Shown: in pieces, positions 1 through 9,241 of the stretch
How the letters are laid out: every line of letters begins with the position of its first letter
Position numbering within the stretch: position 1 is the stretch's first letter
Assembly (NCBI RefSeq): GCF_018860855.1
Contig: NZ_JAHKQE010000028.1
Location: 124,001-188,000, forward strand
Source: Amphritea atlantica
Lineage (GTDB): Bacteria > Pseudomonadota > Gammaproteobacteria > Pseudomonadales > Balneatricaceae
Length of the DNA: 64,000 nt
Reading direction: 5' to 3'
The notes under the pieces: model-generated
Told to the model about the DNA's origin: nothing
The model's database searches: none
Seen by the model: only the letters and a program-made list of their open reading frames with translations
Made by a program: the position numbers and the translations under genes

Positions 1-882
1 GATCCTCTAAGGGAGCTAGTAGGGCAATCCGTGTCAGAAGAGGAGCGTCAGGCGCTGCGTGATGAGATGGGATTAAATGATCCCTTTCTAGTGCAATATC
101 TGCGTTTCGCTAAAAAAGCAGTGCAGGGTGATCTTGGCGATTCCTATTTCTTTAAGAAACCTGCGTTTGATGTGATTATGAAAAAACTACCGGCGACCTT
201 GGAGTTAGTCTTTGGCGCTACCATTATTATCATTCTTTTTTCAGTACCGATTGGTGTGTACTCTGCGATAAACCCCCAGAGTTGGTTCTCAAAAACGGTG
301 ATGGGTTTAAGCATCGTCGGCATATCGATCCCGGTATTCTTGACGGCGATAGGGCTTATTTATCTATTTGCCATTGAGCTTAATTGGCTACCCTCTTATG
401 GGCGTGGCGAAACCTCTAACCTGTTGGGTTGGGAAACCGGCTTTTTGACGGCCGATGGTTTAAAACACCTGATATTACCGAGTTTCACCTTAGCATCCAT
501 TATGTTGCCGCTGTTTATTCGCCTGATTCGATCTGAAATGATGGAAGTGTTGCAGTCAGAATATGTGAAGTTTGCTTGGGCTAAGGGGATCTCCCCGCGA
601 CGTATCTACTTTGTACACGCACTTAAAAATACCATGTTGCCGGTTATTACGGTGGGTGGCGTGCAGATCGGCACCATGGTGGCATACACCATTTTGACCG
701 AAACTGTTTTTCAATGGCCGGGCATGGGCTTCTTGTTTCTTGAAGCGGTGAATCGCGTCGATACGCCATTGATCGTGGCTTATTTGATTGTGGTGGGCGC
801 TATCTTTGTTGTAACCAATACCTTGGTTGATCTTATTTATGGTTTGGTTAATCCGGCCGTTAAGTTGGCAGGTAAAAAATAA
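1..882 (+). CDS. Peptide ABC transporter permease, DppB/OppB type (5' end cut by window)
   Basis: Inner-membrane permease of a peptide/nickel-class ABC importer. The frame is open from base 1 and the residues before the first possible GTG (base 31) still match the family (DPxRELxGQ followed by the EERxALRxExGLxDPxxxQY block), so the true start lies upstream of the window. Several hydrophobic segments follow. The ATPase-docking EAA-type loop is visible as EYVKFAWAKGISPRRI, followed by the usual N-TMLPVITVGG segment. The stop overlaps the start of the next permease gene (TAATG), so the four transporter genes are an operon. The substrate-binding protein is expected upstream, outside the window. 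Peptides are the likely cargo given the peptidase genes downstream, but the sequence alone does not prove substrate. Confidence 0.93.
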   Translation, partial: DPLRELVGQSVSEEERQALRDEMGLNDPFLVQYLRFAKKAVQGDLGDSYFFKKPAFDVIMKKLPATLELVFGATIIIILFSVPIGVYSAINPQSWFSKTVMGLSIVGISIPVFLTAIGLIYLFAIELNWLPSYGRGETSNLLGWETGFLTADGLKHLILPSFTLASIMLPLFIRLIRSEMMEVLQSEYVKFAWAKGISPRRIYFVHALKNTMLPVITVGGVQIGTMVAYTILTETVFQWPGMGFLFLEAVNRVDTPLIVAYLIVVGAIFVVTNTLVDLIYGLVNPAVKLAGKK

Positions 883-1832
883 TGTCTGAGTCTACTTTTA
901 AGACGGAACAGCCACCTACCGCTTTACAGCGTTTTAAAGCGTCCCACTTTTGGCATAGCTTTAAGATTGATCGGGTGGCCCAGCTGAGTTTTTTGATTTT
1001 TTTAGCCTATGTTGTCTTGGCTATCTTCGCTTCATTGATCGCACCGTTTGATCCATACGATGCCTCTCAAATTGATATTATGAATTCAGAAATACCGCCC
1101 AGTTGGCAAGCGGAAGGTGAAGCCGACTTTTTGCTAGGCACTGACGCTCAGGGCCGGGATATGCTGTCGACCATCCTCTATGGCACGCGGGTGTCTTTGT
1201 TGATTGGGCTTTGTGCCGTGGCCTTGCAAGCGTTGCTGGGAATTGTCATTGGTTTGACGGCGGGTTATATCGGTGGACGTGTCGATAGTTTCTTGATGCG
1301 TATCGCCGATATTCAGCTGTCTTTCTCGACGCTCATGGTCGCTATTATTGTGCTGGCGGTGTTTCAGGCAACCTTCGGCACCGAGTTGTATCAACAGTTG
1401 GCCATGATCATGTTGATTTTGGTAATTGGTATTGCCGAGTGGCCGCAATATGCGCGTACGATTCGTGCTTCGGTGTTAGCCGAGAAAAAGAAAGAATATG
1501 TCGATGCAGCGCGCGTGATGGGCTTTGGGCGATTAAGAATCATGTTTCGTCATATATTGCCGAATACACTGTCGCCTATTCTTGTGATCTCGACCGTGCA
1601 GATCGCCAATGCGATTATCTCAGAAGCTTCGTTATCTTTCTTGGGGCTGGGTATGCCGGTGTCGCAGCCTTCGCTGGGGTCGCTGATTTCGAGTGGTTTT
1701 GAGTATATTTTTTCTGGTGTGTGGTGGATTACCGTTATTCCCGGTGTTGTGCTGATTGTGCTTGTCCTCGTTATGAATCTGCTCGGCGACTGGATGCGCG
1801 ATGTTCTTAACCCAAAACTGTATAAGGGGTAA
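882..1832 (+). CDS. Peptide ABC transporter permease, DppC/OppC type
   Basis: Second membrane subunit of the importer, 316 residues, a normal length for DppC. An N-terminal cytoplasmic stretch leads into the first membrane segment (about residues 30-55). The family block HLLGTDxxGRD appears as FLLGTDAQGRDMLS. The EAA loop is EYVDAARVMGFGRLRIMFRHILPN, typical of this family. The start codon overlaps the stop of the preceding gene by one base, implying translational coupling and fixing the start. It forms a heterodimer with the preceding permease and is energised by the two ATPases encoded next. Confidence 0.95.
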   Translation: MSESTFKTEQPPTALQRFKASHFWHSFKIDRVAQLSFLIFLAYVVLAIFASLIAPFDPYDASQIDIMNSEIPPSWQAEGEADFLLGTDAQGRDMLSTILYGTRVSLLIGLCAVALQALLGIVIGLTAGYIGGRVDSFLMRIADIQLSFSTLMVAIIVLAVFQATFGTELYQQLAMIMLILVIGIAEWPQYARTIRASVLAEKKKEYVDAARVMGFGRLRIMFRHILPNTLSPILVISTVQIANAIISEASLSFLGLGMPVSQPSLGSLISSGFEYIFSGVWWITVIPGVVLIVLVLVMNLLGDWMRDVLNPKLYKG

Positions 1833-1835
1833 CGC

Positions 1836-2828
1836 ATGCCATTGTTAGAAGTTAATAACTTAGAAGTCTGCTTTGGCCTGCGTAGTGGTGCGGTTAAAGC
1901 ATTGCGCGATGTCAGTTTTACGCTGCAGCGCGGTGAACGTCTGGGTGTGGTGGGTGAATCCGGTGCGGGTAAATCAGTACTGGGTTTCTCGATTATCAAT
2001 CTGTTATCACGCCCCGGCCATATTTCATCCGGCAGTGTGCATTTTGAAGGCAAAGATCTAGCAAGTTTAGCCCCAGAAGAGCTACGTTCCATTCGTGGTA
2101 ATCGTATCTCGATGATTTTTCAAGACCCGATGATGACCCTCAATCCGGTATTAACTATCGGTGTGCAGATGGTTGAGTGTCTCTTGGCACATCGCAGAAT
2201 CTCGAAGGCGGATGCCAAACGCATCGCCCTGAAGAAGTTACAGCAGGTGCAGATCCCCTCACCGGAAAAACGTTTGGATCAATATCCTCATGAGCTCTCT
2301 GGGGGGATGCGACAACGTATCGTGATCGCTATCGGCTTGTTGCTTGACCCTGACATCATTATTGCCGATGAGCCAACGACGGCGCTGGACGTTACCATCC
2401 AAGCGGAAATTATGGATTTGATGCTGAATTTGTGTGAGCAGAATAACGTGGCATTGATCCTCATTACCCACGATTTGGGTGTTGTTTCTCAAGTGACGCA
2501 GCGCATGTTGGTGATGTATGCCGGGCGTATTATCGAGCAGGGGCCAACGAAAGAGATCATCAATGATGCACAGCACCCCTATACGCAAGGGCTTATGAAC
2601 GCCTTGCCACAAATGGCGCTGCCGGGGCAGAAACTGAATCAGATTAAGGGCACGATGCCGCCTTTACAGCGCATTCCTAAGGGCTGTTCGTTTAACCCTC
2701 GGTGTGAATATGTCATGGATATCTGCAAACAAACACTGCCGTCTTTCACTCAGTCGGGTAACTGTCAGGTTGCTTGTCACATGGTGGCTGAACCCATGCA
2801 AGATAAAATGCTGATTAAAGAGGTCTGA
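1836..2828 (+). CDS. Peptide ABC transporter ATP-binding protein, DppD/OppD type
   Basis: ATPase subunit of the importer, 330 residues. Walker A is GESGAGKS (about 40-47), the ABC signature is LSGGMRQR, and Walker B is IIADEPTTALD, followed by the switch histidine in ITHDLG. The C-terminal oligopeptide-transporter extension carries the family's spaced cysteines (GCSFNPRC, then a DIC and an ACHM further on). It begins three bases after the second permease and its stop overlaps the start of the next ATPase gene, so it belongs to the same operon. Confidence 0.95.
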   Translation: MPLLEVNNLEVCFGLRSGAVKALRDVSFTLQRGERLGVVGESGAGKSVLGFSIINLLSRPGHISSGSVHFEGKDLASLAPEELRSIRGNRISMIFQDPMMTLNPVLTIGVQMVECLLAHRRISKADAKRIALKKLQQVQIPSPEKRLDQYPHELSGGMRQRIVIAIGLLLDPDIIIADEPTTALDVTIQAEIMDLMLNLCEQNNVALILITHDLGVVSQVTQRMLVMYAGRIIEQGPTKEIINDAQHPYTQGLMNALPQMALPGQKLNQIKGTMPPLQRIPKGCSFNPRCEYVMDICKQTLPSFTQSGNCQVACHMVAEPMQDKMLIKEV

Positions 2829-3850
2829 TGATGGCAGAGCAAGCTAATTCATTGGTGCAGATCCGAGATTTATATAAACGTTTTTCTATCTCTGGCGATT
2901 TGCTAGACCAATTGCAGTTTAAAGGTGGCAAGTTAACCCGTCATCGAGAGTATGTGCATGCCATCAATGGGGTTTCGCTGGATGTGATGCAGGGCGAAGC
3001 CTTATGTGTGGTCGGTGAGTCTGGGTGCGGTAAATCGACTGTTGCCAGAACAGTGATGGGGTTACTTTCGCCGACCGCTGGGCAGATCGCTTATCGAGGC
3101 GAGCGTATTGATAACTTGAGCGATAAGCAGATGTTGCCTTATCGCAAAAAGATGCAGATGATTTTTCAGAATCCTTATGCCTCTTTGAATCCACGAATGA
3201 CCATTGTCGAAACCTTGCAAGAGCCGATTAAGTTTCATAACCCGTCGATGACCCGCGGTGAGATACAGGACAAAATCGCCGAGGTGATGTTATCGGTCGG
3301 GGTTGACCCTAGTTGGGGAGAGCGTTACTCCCATGAGTTCTCGGGTGGCCAGCGACAGCGTATCAGTATTGCCCGTGCATTAGCGGTTAACCCTGAGTTT
3401 ATCGTCGCCGATGAACCTATTTCAGCCTTGGATGTATCCATTCAGGCGCAGGTTTTGAACCTGATGATGGATGCACAGGAGCAGCGTAATTTAACCTATC
3501 TGTTTATTACCCATGACCTGTCGGTGGTTGAGCATTTTGGCACCCGTGTGGCGGTGATGTACCTAGGTTCACTGTGTGAGTTGGCATCGACTAAACAGTT
3601 ATTTTCTAACCCTCGCCATCCCTATACACAGGCGTTGATGTCGGCTATTCCGCGTTTAGAGGATGACCGACCGGACTACATCAAGTTGACGGGGGAAGTA
3701 CCCACCCCGGTTAACTTACCCTCCGGCTGCGTGTTTCATGGCCGTTGCCCCCATGCTAACGAGCGCTGCAAGCAGGAAATTCCCGTGCTGACAGCGTTGG
3801 ATGATGGTACTCAGGTTGCTTGTCATGGTGTCGAAGAGGATCGTCTTTAA
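2828..3850 (+). CDS. Peptide ABC transporter ATP-binding protein, DppF/OppF type
   Basis: Second ATPase of the importer, 340 residues. Walker A is GESGCGKST, the signature FSGGQRQR, and Walker B IVADEPISALD. The C-terminal extension has the cysteine pattern GCVFHGRCPHANERC and ACHG. Two consecutive ATG codons follow the overlapping stop of the preceding gene; either could be the start. DppD and DppF normally pair to drive transport through the two permeases. No strong terminator is seen in the 93 bases before the carboxypeptidase gene, so read-through into the peptidase genes is possible. Confidence 0.95.
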   Translation: MMAEQANSLVQIRDLYKRFSISGDLLDQLQFKGGKLTRHREYVHAINGVSLDVMQGEALCVVGESGCGKSTVARTVMGLLSPTAGQIAYRGERIDNLSDKQMLPYRKKMQMIFQNPYASLNPRMTIVETLQEPIKFHNPSMTRGEIQDKIAEVMLSVGVDPSWGERYSHEFSGGQRQRISIARALAVNPEFIVADEPISALDVSIQAQVLNLMMDAQEQRNLTYLFITHDLSVVEHFGTRVAVMYLGSLCELASTKQLFSNPRHPYTQALMSAIPRLEDDRPDYIKLTGEVPTPVNLPSGCVFHGRCPHANERCKQEIPVLTALDDGTQVACHGVEEDRL

Positions 3851-3943
3851 ATGGGGCGCTTAAGTCGATAATGTAGCGGTAGTGAGGTTTAAATATCGCG
3901 CTATCAGGTTTTAAAAAATTGTAATAACCCTTTTTATATAGGC

Positions 3944-5086
3944 ATGAGCATGCTCAAGATTAGCAGCCAGTTTGATGCGGGTAATATAGAGGTGGTTGAA
4001 GCCTCGTCGTTACAAAATATTCAGCTTAGCATTCGCAAAGATCAGCACTCGGACTTTTTTCAGTGGTTCTATTTCCGTGTGCAAGGCGGTCAAGGTGAAA
4101 CGCTGCGAATGCGTTTAGTGAATGCCAGCGAGGCGGCTTATCCCGATGGTTGGGATGATTATAAAGCGGTGGCTTCTTATGATCGTCAAACCTGGTTCCG
4201 GGTGCCGACCGTCTATGAAAATGGTGAATTGATCATTGAACATACACCAGATCAAAACAGCATTTACTATGCGTATTTTGCCCCTTATAGCTTTGAACAG
4301 CACCTTGATTTAATCGCTGCGGCGCAGCAGTCTTGGCGCTGTGAGGTTGTCGATGTCGGCAGCACCTTAGACGGTCGAGATATTAATCTGTTGCGTATAG
4401 CGACCGATGAATCAGCCGCTGACCAGCGAATGAATATCTGGCTAACGGCACGCCAGCATCCAGGCGAAACCATGGCGGAGTGGTTTGTCGAAGGGGTGTT
4501 AGAGCGTTTGCTTGACGAAGACGATGCACTGGTCAATTGGTTATTAGAGCGTTGTGTTTTTTGGCTGGTGCCGAATATGAATCCTGATGGCTCTGTTCGA
4601 GGGCACCTGCGCACCAATGCTGCCGGTGCTAACCTCAACCGAGAATGGCATACACCGAGCTTAGAAAAAAGCCCTGAAATTTTATTTGTCAGAGATCAGA
4701 TGATGGTTCATGGTGTCGATCTGTTCCTTGATATCCATGGCGATGAAGCGTTACCGTGTAATTTCATTGCTGGGCAAGCAGGCGCGCCCGATGTGACGGA
4801 TAAAATCCTAGCTGAAGAGGCGCAGTTTGTTGCATCACTTTGCCGTGTTAACCCCGACTTTCAGATGGATAGGGGGTATGAGCCGGGTAAGTTTGGCCCC
4901 GAGACCCTGACCGTTGGCTCGTTCTGGGTTGGCCATCATTTTAAGTGTCCGGCGATGACGATAGAGATGCCGTTTAAGGATTACGATAAACGTCCAGACC
5001 CAGTTTATGGTTGGTCTCCTGAACGTTCTCGAAAACTGGGTGCGTCTATAGTGCATCCAATTAAAGATTGGCTGGCGACGCGCTAA
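3944..5086 (+). CDS. M14-family zinc carboxypeptidase (cytosolic carboxypeptidase-like)
   Basis: Predicted zinc carboxypeptidase, 380 residues, with no signal peptide and therefore cytoplasmic. An N-terminal beta-rich domain (about 1-125) precedes the M14 catalytic domain. Zinc ligands are visible as H172 and E175 in RQHPGE and H265 in DIHGDE. The family block NMNPDGSVRGHLRTNAAGANLNREW is present in parts around residues 200-225, and the catalytic Glu is probably E341 in TIEMPF. This arrangement matches the bacterial members of the M14 group related to eukaryotic cytosolic carboxypeptidases. Its place between a peptide importer and PepQ suggests a role in trimming imported peptides, which is inference. 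A second ATG six bases downstream is better spaced from an AGG and could be the true start. Confidence 0.88.
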   Translation: MSMLKISSQFDAGNIEVVEASSLQNIQLSIRKDQHSDFFQWFYFRVQGGQGETLRMRLVNASEAAYPDGWDDYKAVASYDRQTWFRVPTVYENGELIIEHTPDQNSIYYAYFAPYSFEQHLDLIAAAQQSWRCEVVDVGSTLDGRDINLLRIATDESAADQRMNIWLTARQHPGETMAEWFVEGVLERLLDEDDALVNWLLERCVFWLVPNMNPDGSVRGHLRTNAAGANLNREWHTPSLEKSPEILFVRDQMMVHGVDLFLDIHGDEALPCNFIAGQAGAPDVTDKILAEEAQFVASLCRVNPDFQMDRGYEPGKFGPETLTVGSFWVGHHFKCPAMTIEMPFKDYDKRPDPVYGWSPERSRKLGASIVHPIKDWLATR

Positions 5087-5137
5087 TAACGTTAGGGATA
5101 GGGATGTGGGGTGGATAATGTTCGGAGCATATAGCGC

Positions 5138-6085
5138 ATGGAACTGAGGTGGCTCGATGATTTTATCGCCTTGGCTCGTACACGCCATTTCTCACGAGCA
5201 GCGGAGGAATGCAATGTCACTCAGCCAACCTTGAGTCGTCGTATTAAGTTGCTTGAGGATGAGATGGGGGTCACACTGATTGATCGAAATACCCTGCCAT
5301 TGAGCTTAACGCCCGCCGGTGAGGTGTTTCTGTCAGGCGCTGAGAATATGTCGCGTATCGCCCGCGAGACCAAATCGCAATGCCGTGAAATACGCAAACA
5401 AGTCGAAAGCCGTTTGCGGTTTGCCACCACCCAAACTCTGTATTTACTGTTTTATCGCAACTGGTTAATGCCGGCTTCTGAGCGGCACAGCACGCCGGTG
5501 GATTTGAACCTGAATTCAACCTCGTGGGCAGCCAGTGATTTTGTTACCGCGTTAACACAGGGTCAGTGCGATCTGGTGTTGTGTTACTGGCATCCATTGA
5601 CCCATGTTTTTCAAGAACTTGAAGGGCCGGAGTTTGAACACCTCGTCGTCTGTGAGGAGGAGTTAGTGCCGGTGACCGGATTAGGTGAGGATAATCAGCC
5701 GCTGTTTCAACTGCCGGGCAGCTCCCGTAATCCACTTCCTTATATCAACTATCACGCTAGCTCATACTTAAGGCCACTGGTTGACCATTCGCTATTACAG
5801 GTGGAACAGCCGCCTCATCTGGTGACGATTAATGAAAATATGCACTCGGTGAATGTCAAAGCGATGGTGAAAGAGGGTTTTGGTGTGGGGTGGTTGCTGA
5901 AGCGTCTGGTGAATGAAAGCCTAGCGTATAACAGCCTTTCCTTAGCGGGGGATGAGCAATGGAATATCCCGCTACAAATTCGTTTATACCGTTTAAAAAA
6001 TAGCCACCGTACAACGCTCGATTCTTTTTGGCGAAAGCTGAGTGAAGAGCTAGAAACCGATGGTCTTATAGAGGTGCCGAATTAA
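5138..6085 (+). CDS. LysR-family transcriptional regulator, HypT/YjiE-like
   Basis: DNA-binding regulator, 315 residues. The winged helix-turn-helix is at about residues 3-60, with the LysR signature FSRAAEECNVTQPTLSRRI. The C-terminal half is the usual two-lobe effector domain. Spacing and the conserved blocks late in the protein (GVGWLxxxLV and the terminal FWRKLxEEL) resemble E. coli HypT (YjiE), although the ligand cannot be deduced. It overlaps the start of pepQ by one base, so the two are co-transcribed, and it probably controls the surrounding peptide-use genes. Confidence 0.9.
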   Translation: MELRWLDDFIALARTRHFSRAAEECNVTQPTLSRRIKLLEDEMGVTLIDRNTLPLSLTPAGEVFLSGAENMSRIARETKSQCREIRKQVESRLRFATTQTLYLLFYRNWLMPASERHSTPVDLNLNSTSWAASDFVTALTQGQCDLVLCYWHPLTHVFQELEGPEFEHLVVCEEELVPVTGLGEDNQPLFQLPGSSRNPLPYINYHASSYLRPLVDHSLLQVEQPPHLVTINENMHSVNVKAMVKEGFGVGWLLKRLVNESLAYNSLSLAGDEQWNIPLQIRLYRLKNSHRTTLDSFWRKLSEELETDGLIEVPN

Positions 6086-7407
6086 TGACAGAGTTTCTGT
6101 TTAAAGATCATTTAGCCATTTTGCAACAACGTAGTGCCGATCTATTAGCGCAACAGGGACTGGATGCTCTGCTGATTCACTCAGGCAGTAGTAAAAACTA
6201 CTTTCTCGATGACTATGCCCCAGCGTTTAAGCCCAATCCACACTTTGTACAGTGGATGCCGTTTCTAACCGAACATCCCGAATGTTGGCTGCTCATCAAA
6301 CTCGGTAGTAAGCCGAGTTTATATATCTACTCGCCGGATGATTTTTGGCATATGACCGCGACAAAGCCCACTGATTTTTGGAGTGAGCTATTTGATGTGC
6401 AGCTATATACCGACCGCGCCGCTCAGATAAAGCAGATGAAGGTCAAGGGTGAGGTTGCTTTGATCGCTGAAGATTATATCGAGTTTTCACAGTGCAAGGT
6501 GCAGCATAATCCCGAAGCGTTGATGCACGCCTTGCACTATCGACGCGCCGAGAAAACGGCATGGGAGCAGCACTGCATTCGTGAAGCCAATGCTATCGCC
6601 GTTAAAGGACATCGTTCTACTCAGCGTGGTTTCTTAGCAGGATTGAGTGAGTTTGAATTGCACCAAGGTTATCTGAGTGCCACGGTTCATCTTGAAAAAG
6701 AGTTACCGTACAGCAATATCGTCGGCTTTAATGAACATGCTGCGGTATTGCATTATCAGTATAAAGATAGAGTCGCTCCGCCACAGATGCGTACCTTATT
6801 GGTTGATGCAGGTGCGGTATATCACGGTTATGTCGCGGATATTACCCGCACGGTAAGCCAAGGTAATCAGGACTTTCAGGCGTTGTTGGCTGGGATGGAT
6901 CAAGCACAACAGGCGCTGGTTGAAACCATTAAGCCCGGTATCTCGTTTATAGCGCTGCATGAAACGATGCATCAGCAACTGTTTTCGATGCTGTGCGATG
7001 CCGGCATTGTTAAGCATGATTCGCTGCTTAGCCCTTCTGATCAACTGATCATCACCCGTACTTTCTACCCACATGGTTTAGGCCATCTATTAGGTATACA
7101 GGTGCATGATATCGGCGGTTGGCAGCAGGATATCAATGGCCTAATGTCCGCACCACCGGAGCCGCATCCCTTTTTACGCTTAACGCGAACGTTGACTGAA
7201 AATATGGTTGTGACGATTGAGCCTGGCTTATATTTTATTCCCTTACTGCTGGAGCAGTTGAAAGCTACACCGCTGGCTAATCACATCAACTGGGCGTTAG
7301 TCAATCAGCTGATACCTTGGGGAGGCATTCGTGTTGAAGATAATGTCTGCGTGACGGCTAATGGGGTAGAGAACTATACTCGTGATGCTTTTAGTGGATT
7401 AAATTAG
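6085..7407 (+). CDS. pepQ: Xaa-Pro dipeptidase PepQ
   Basis: Cytoplasmic proline dipeptidase that cleaves X-Pro dipeptides, 440 residues, about the length of E. coli PepQ (443). The N-terminal creatinase-like domain includes the PepQ-typical LDALLIHSG block. The C-terminal pita-bread domain has the five dinuclear-metal ligands: D241 (VDAG), D252 (VADITRT), H330 (YPHGLGH), E379 (IEPG) and E418 (RVEDN). The coding sequence overlaps the preceding LysR gene by one base. With the peptide importer and the carboxypeptidase it completes a route from imported peptide to free amino acids. Confidence 0.96.
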   Translation: MTEFLFKDHLAILQQRSADLLAQQGLDALLIHSGSSKNYFLDDYAPAFKPNPHFVQWMPFLTEHPECWLLIKLGSKPSLYIYSPDDFWHMTATKPTDFWSELFDVQLYTDRAAQIKQMKVKGEVALIAEDYIEFSQCKVQHNPEALMHALHYRRAEKTAWEQHCIREANAIAVKGHRSTQRGFLAGLSEFELHQGYLSATVHLEKELPYSNIVGFNEHAAVLHYQYKDRVAPPQMRTLLVDAGAVYHGYVADITRTVSQGNQDFQALLAGMDQAQQALVETIKPGISFIALHETMHQQLFSMLCDAGIVKHDSLLSPSDQLIITRTFYPHGLGHLLGIQVHDIGGWQQDINGLMSAPPEPHPFLRLTRTLTENMVVTIEPGLYFIPLLLEQLKATPLANHINWALVNQLIPWGGIRVEDNVCVTANGVENYTRDAFSGLN

Positions 7408-7504
7408 CAGCGTATCAATTTCTTTAAAGAGCCGCGCCAAGGTGCAGTAAAAAGCACAGCACTAAAGCTTGACACAAAAGCGTGGCACAAAAGAGTAGAG
7501 GGTT

Positions 7505-7711
7505 ATGGCAACTGACAATAAGGCTGATCATCCAGCCAATGATAGTTTTAGCTATGATGACGAGCAACGGCAAAAACCGGTTGATGATCCGTTAGCCGCC
7601 ATTAAAAAAATGCGTTTAGAGCAGTTAGCGGTATGTCGCTTAAAAACAGAGAAAGAGCTGCAAGCGATGCAAGATAAAGCTAACAAGGGTGAGGGTAAAG
7701 CCTCGAGCTAA
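7505..7711 (+). CDS. Small charged hypothetical protein
   Basis: A 68-residue acidic/basic protein without membrane segment or recognisable domain. The C-terminal half (about 30-62) is helix-prone with many Lys, Glu and Gln residues. A purine-rich AGTAGAGG precedes the ATG at ribosome-binding distance, and a possible TTGACA -35 element lies about 35 bases upstream of the start. I do not recognise a family. It may be a lineage-specific small protein. Confidence rests on the ribosome-binding site and the lack of a competing gene. Confidence 0.5.
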   Translation: MATDNKADHPANDSFSYDDEQRQKPVDDPLAAIKKMRLEQLAVCRLKTEKELQAMQDKANKGEGKASS

Positions 7712-7786
7712 AGTGTTGTTATCGTAAAAAGCGGGACATTATTGATTACCTAGCCATAGTTCTGTGTATTCTCGGTGTCGATCGGT

Positions 7787-9031
7787 TCAGATATCGAGAG
7801 TGTCCCTTGGGCTTAGAAAGAGCACCGGTTTACCTTTTACTACCATATCTTCTGTGTAGTTGACCCAGTCAATTCGGGCGCCTTGTTGATCATACAATTT
7901 TATAATATCGCCCTTATTGGAGAGCCTTAATGGCGATAGCTTTCTCAGAATAACAGAGCAGCCCGGTTGCAGTATGGTGTTATCGATGAGGTTGGTTAAG
8001 GGGATGGTTCTATCTGAGTTATCCGCGAGTTGCCAGCCGGCAAGGTCAATCTCTGTTGCGCCAAGGTTTATCAAGCTAACCCATTCATGACCCGAATCAG
8101 TTCCGACGGGGTCAACTAATGCGGCACAGATGAAAATATCACAAATATCATCATGAACCGTTTGCCGAGTTTGTCCTTTGGCTAGGATGTCCGCGGGTTT
8201 GGCTATTTCAATATTCTCAGGAAAATGACTGACATTCTCTTCAGCGGTGACATGATCACCGGTGTAATACAATGGGTTGGCTTGATAAATTCGGTTATCG
8301 AAACGTAAACCGGTTAGCGCCTCAATCTCACTCACGGTCACTTGATAATGTTGGTTATTGTAACGGGATCTTCCTTTTTTATCGCTCAGGGCCTCTTCAT
8401 CTTGATAAATAATAAAGGCACGTACATCAAGGTTGTTGGTGTTTTTATTGATGAAACAAACAATCTTAAAAAAGCCGGCAGGAATTAGGGCCGTCTCTCT
8501 ACCTGAGGGTCTTACCGTTCGATCATTTGCACCGTAAAACGGCCCTGAGAATGAGGTGATTTTGCCATCAGTATCAAGGTCGAGGTCGAAAACCCAATCC
8601 TCTAAGCCACGCCACTCATCTCGGTTGAGATTTTCATGCTGTAAACAACTATTGGAGTAGTAGAAGGTTTCATTTGCTGCATATTGAGCATCTCTGGCGG
8701 TTTCGCCCTGTGCTGCCGAGGTTCTTTTGGCCATGTGGCCTTTATCCCACGGGTTGCTCGCGTAGTAAGCGTTATCCAATTGATGATTGAAGCCAATACG
8801 ATTATCTATTTTCCAGGCATCCGAGCGGGTTGTCGTTTTTAGGTTACTTTGATCGATATTGAGGCAGACGATCACGGCGGATCGCTTTACTTGGGCGCTA
8901 TTCATGATGATTGAGTAGTTTGGGTAGTCGAATATTTTGCCCACATCCAACACTTCTTGTGATAACTCTGTCGAGAATGTGGGTAGCGGTAAGACGATGC
9001 CTTTCAGAAAATCTTGACGGTAACCTAGCAT
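7787..9031 (-). CDS. DNA/RNA non-specific endonuclease with C-terminal lamin-tail domain
   Basis: Predicted ββα-metal nuclease of the NucA/NUC1/Serratia type, 414 residues. The catalytic motif is DKGHMAKR (His at about residue 99), and the metal-binding helix is visible as ENLNRDEWRGLE (Asn136 and Glu144, the eight-residue spacing seen in Serratia nuclease). Residues about 300-410 look like a lamin-tail (LTD) immunoglobulin-like fold: EWVSLINLG, DLAGWQLAD, LQPG, LSNKGDIIKLYD. No clear signal peptide is seen, which is odd for a family that is usually exported. It is transcribed against its neighbours. Its role (nutrient nuclease, toxin or defence effector) is open. Confidence 0.85.
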   Translation of the reverse strand: MLGYRQDFLKGIVLPLPTFSTELSQEVLDVGKIFDYPNYSIIMNSAQVKRSAVIVCLNIDQSNLKTTTRSDAWKIDNRIGFNHQLDNAYYASNPWDKGHMAKRTSAAQGETARDAQYAANETFYYSNSCLQHENLNRDEWRGLEDWVFDLDLDTDGKITSFSGPFYGANDRTVRPSGRETALIPAGFFKIVCFINKNTNNLDVRAFIIYQDEEALSDKKGRSRYNNQHYQVTVSEIEALTGLRFDNRIYQANPLYYTGDHVTAEENVSHFPENIEIAKPADILAKGQTRQTVHDDICDIFICAALVDPVGTDSGHEWVSLINLGATEIDLAGWQLADNSDRTIPLTNLIDNTILQPGCSVILRKLSPLRLSNKGDIIKLYDQQGARIDWVNYTEDMVVKGKPVLFLSPRDTLDI

Positions 9032-9241
9032 AGGGCTCTCCCTAGACGTTATTTCCAGCGCTAAAGTTTAAGCGCATAAAAAGCCTAGCCGCTGTTGGAA
9101 AAAGAGCAACTCTAAACACGCTATAGACTAATGATTGATCATGTTTTGGCTGTTTTTTACACATTATCATCAGAAGTGAGCTATACCGAATGACTCGTAC
9201 TGACGAAATTCTAGATAATGATAAAAGGTAAGGAGTGTTAC

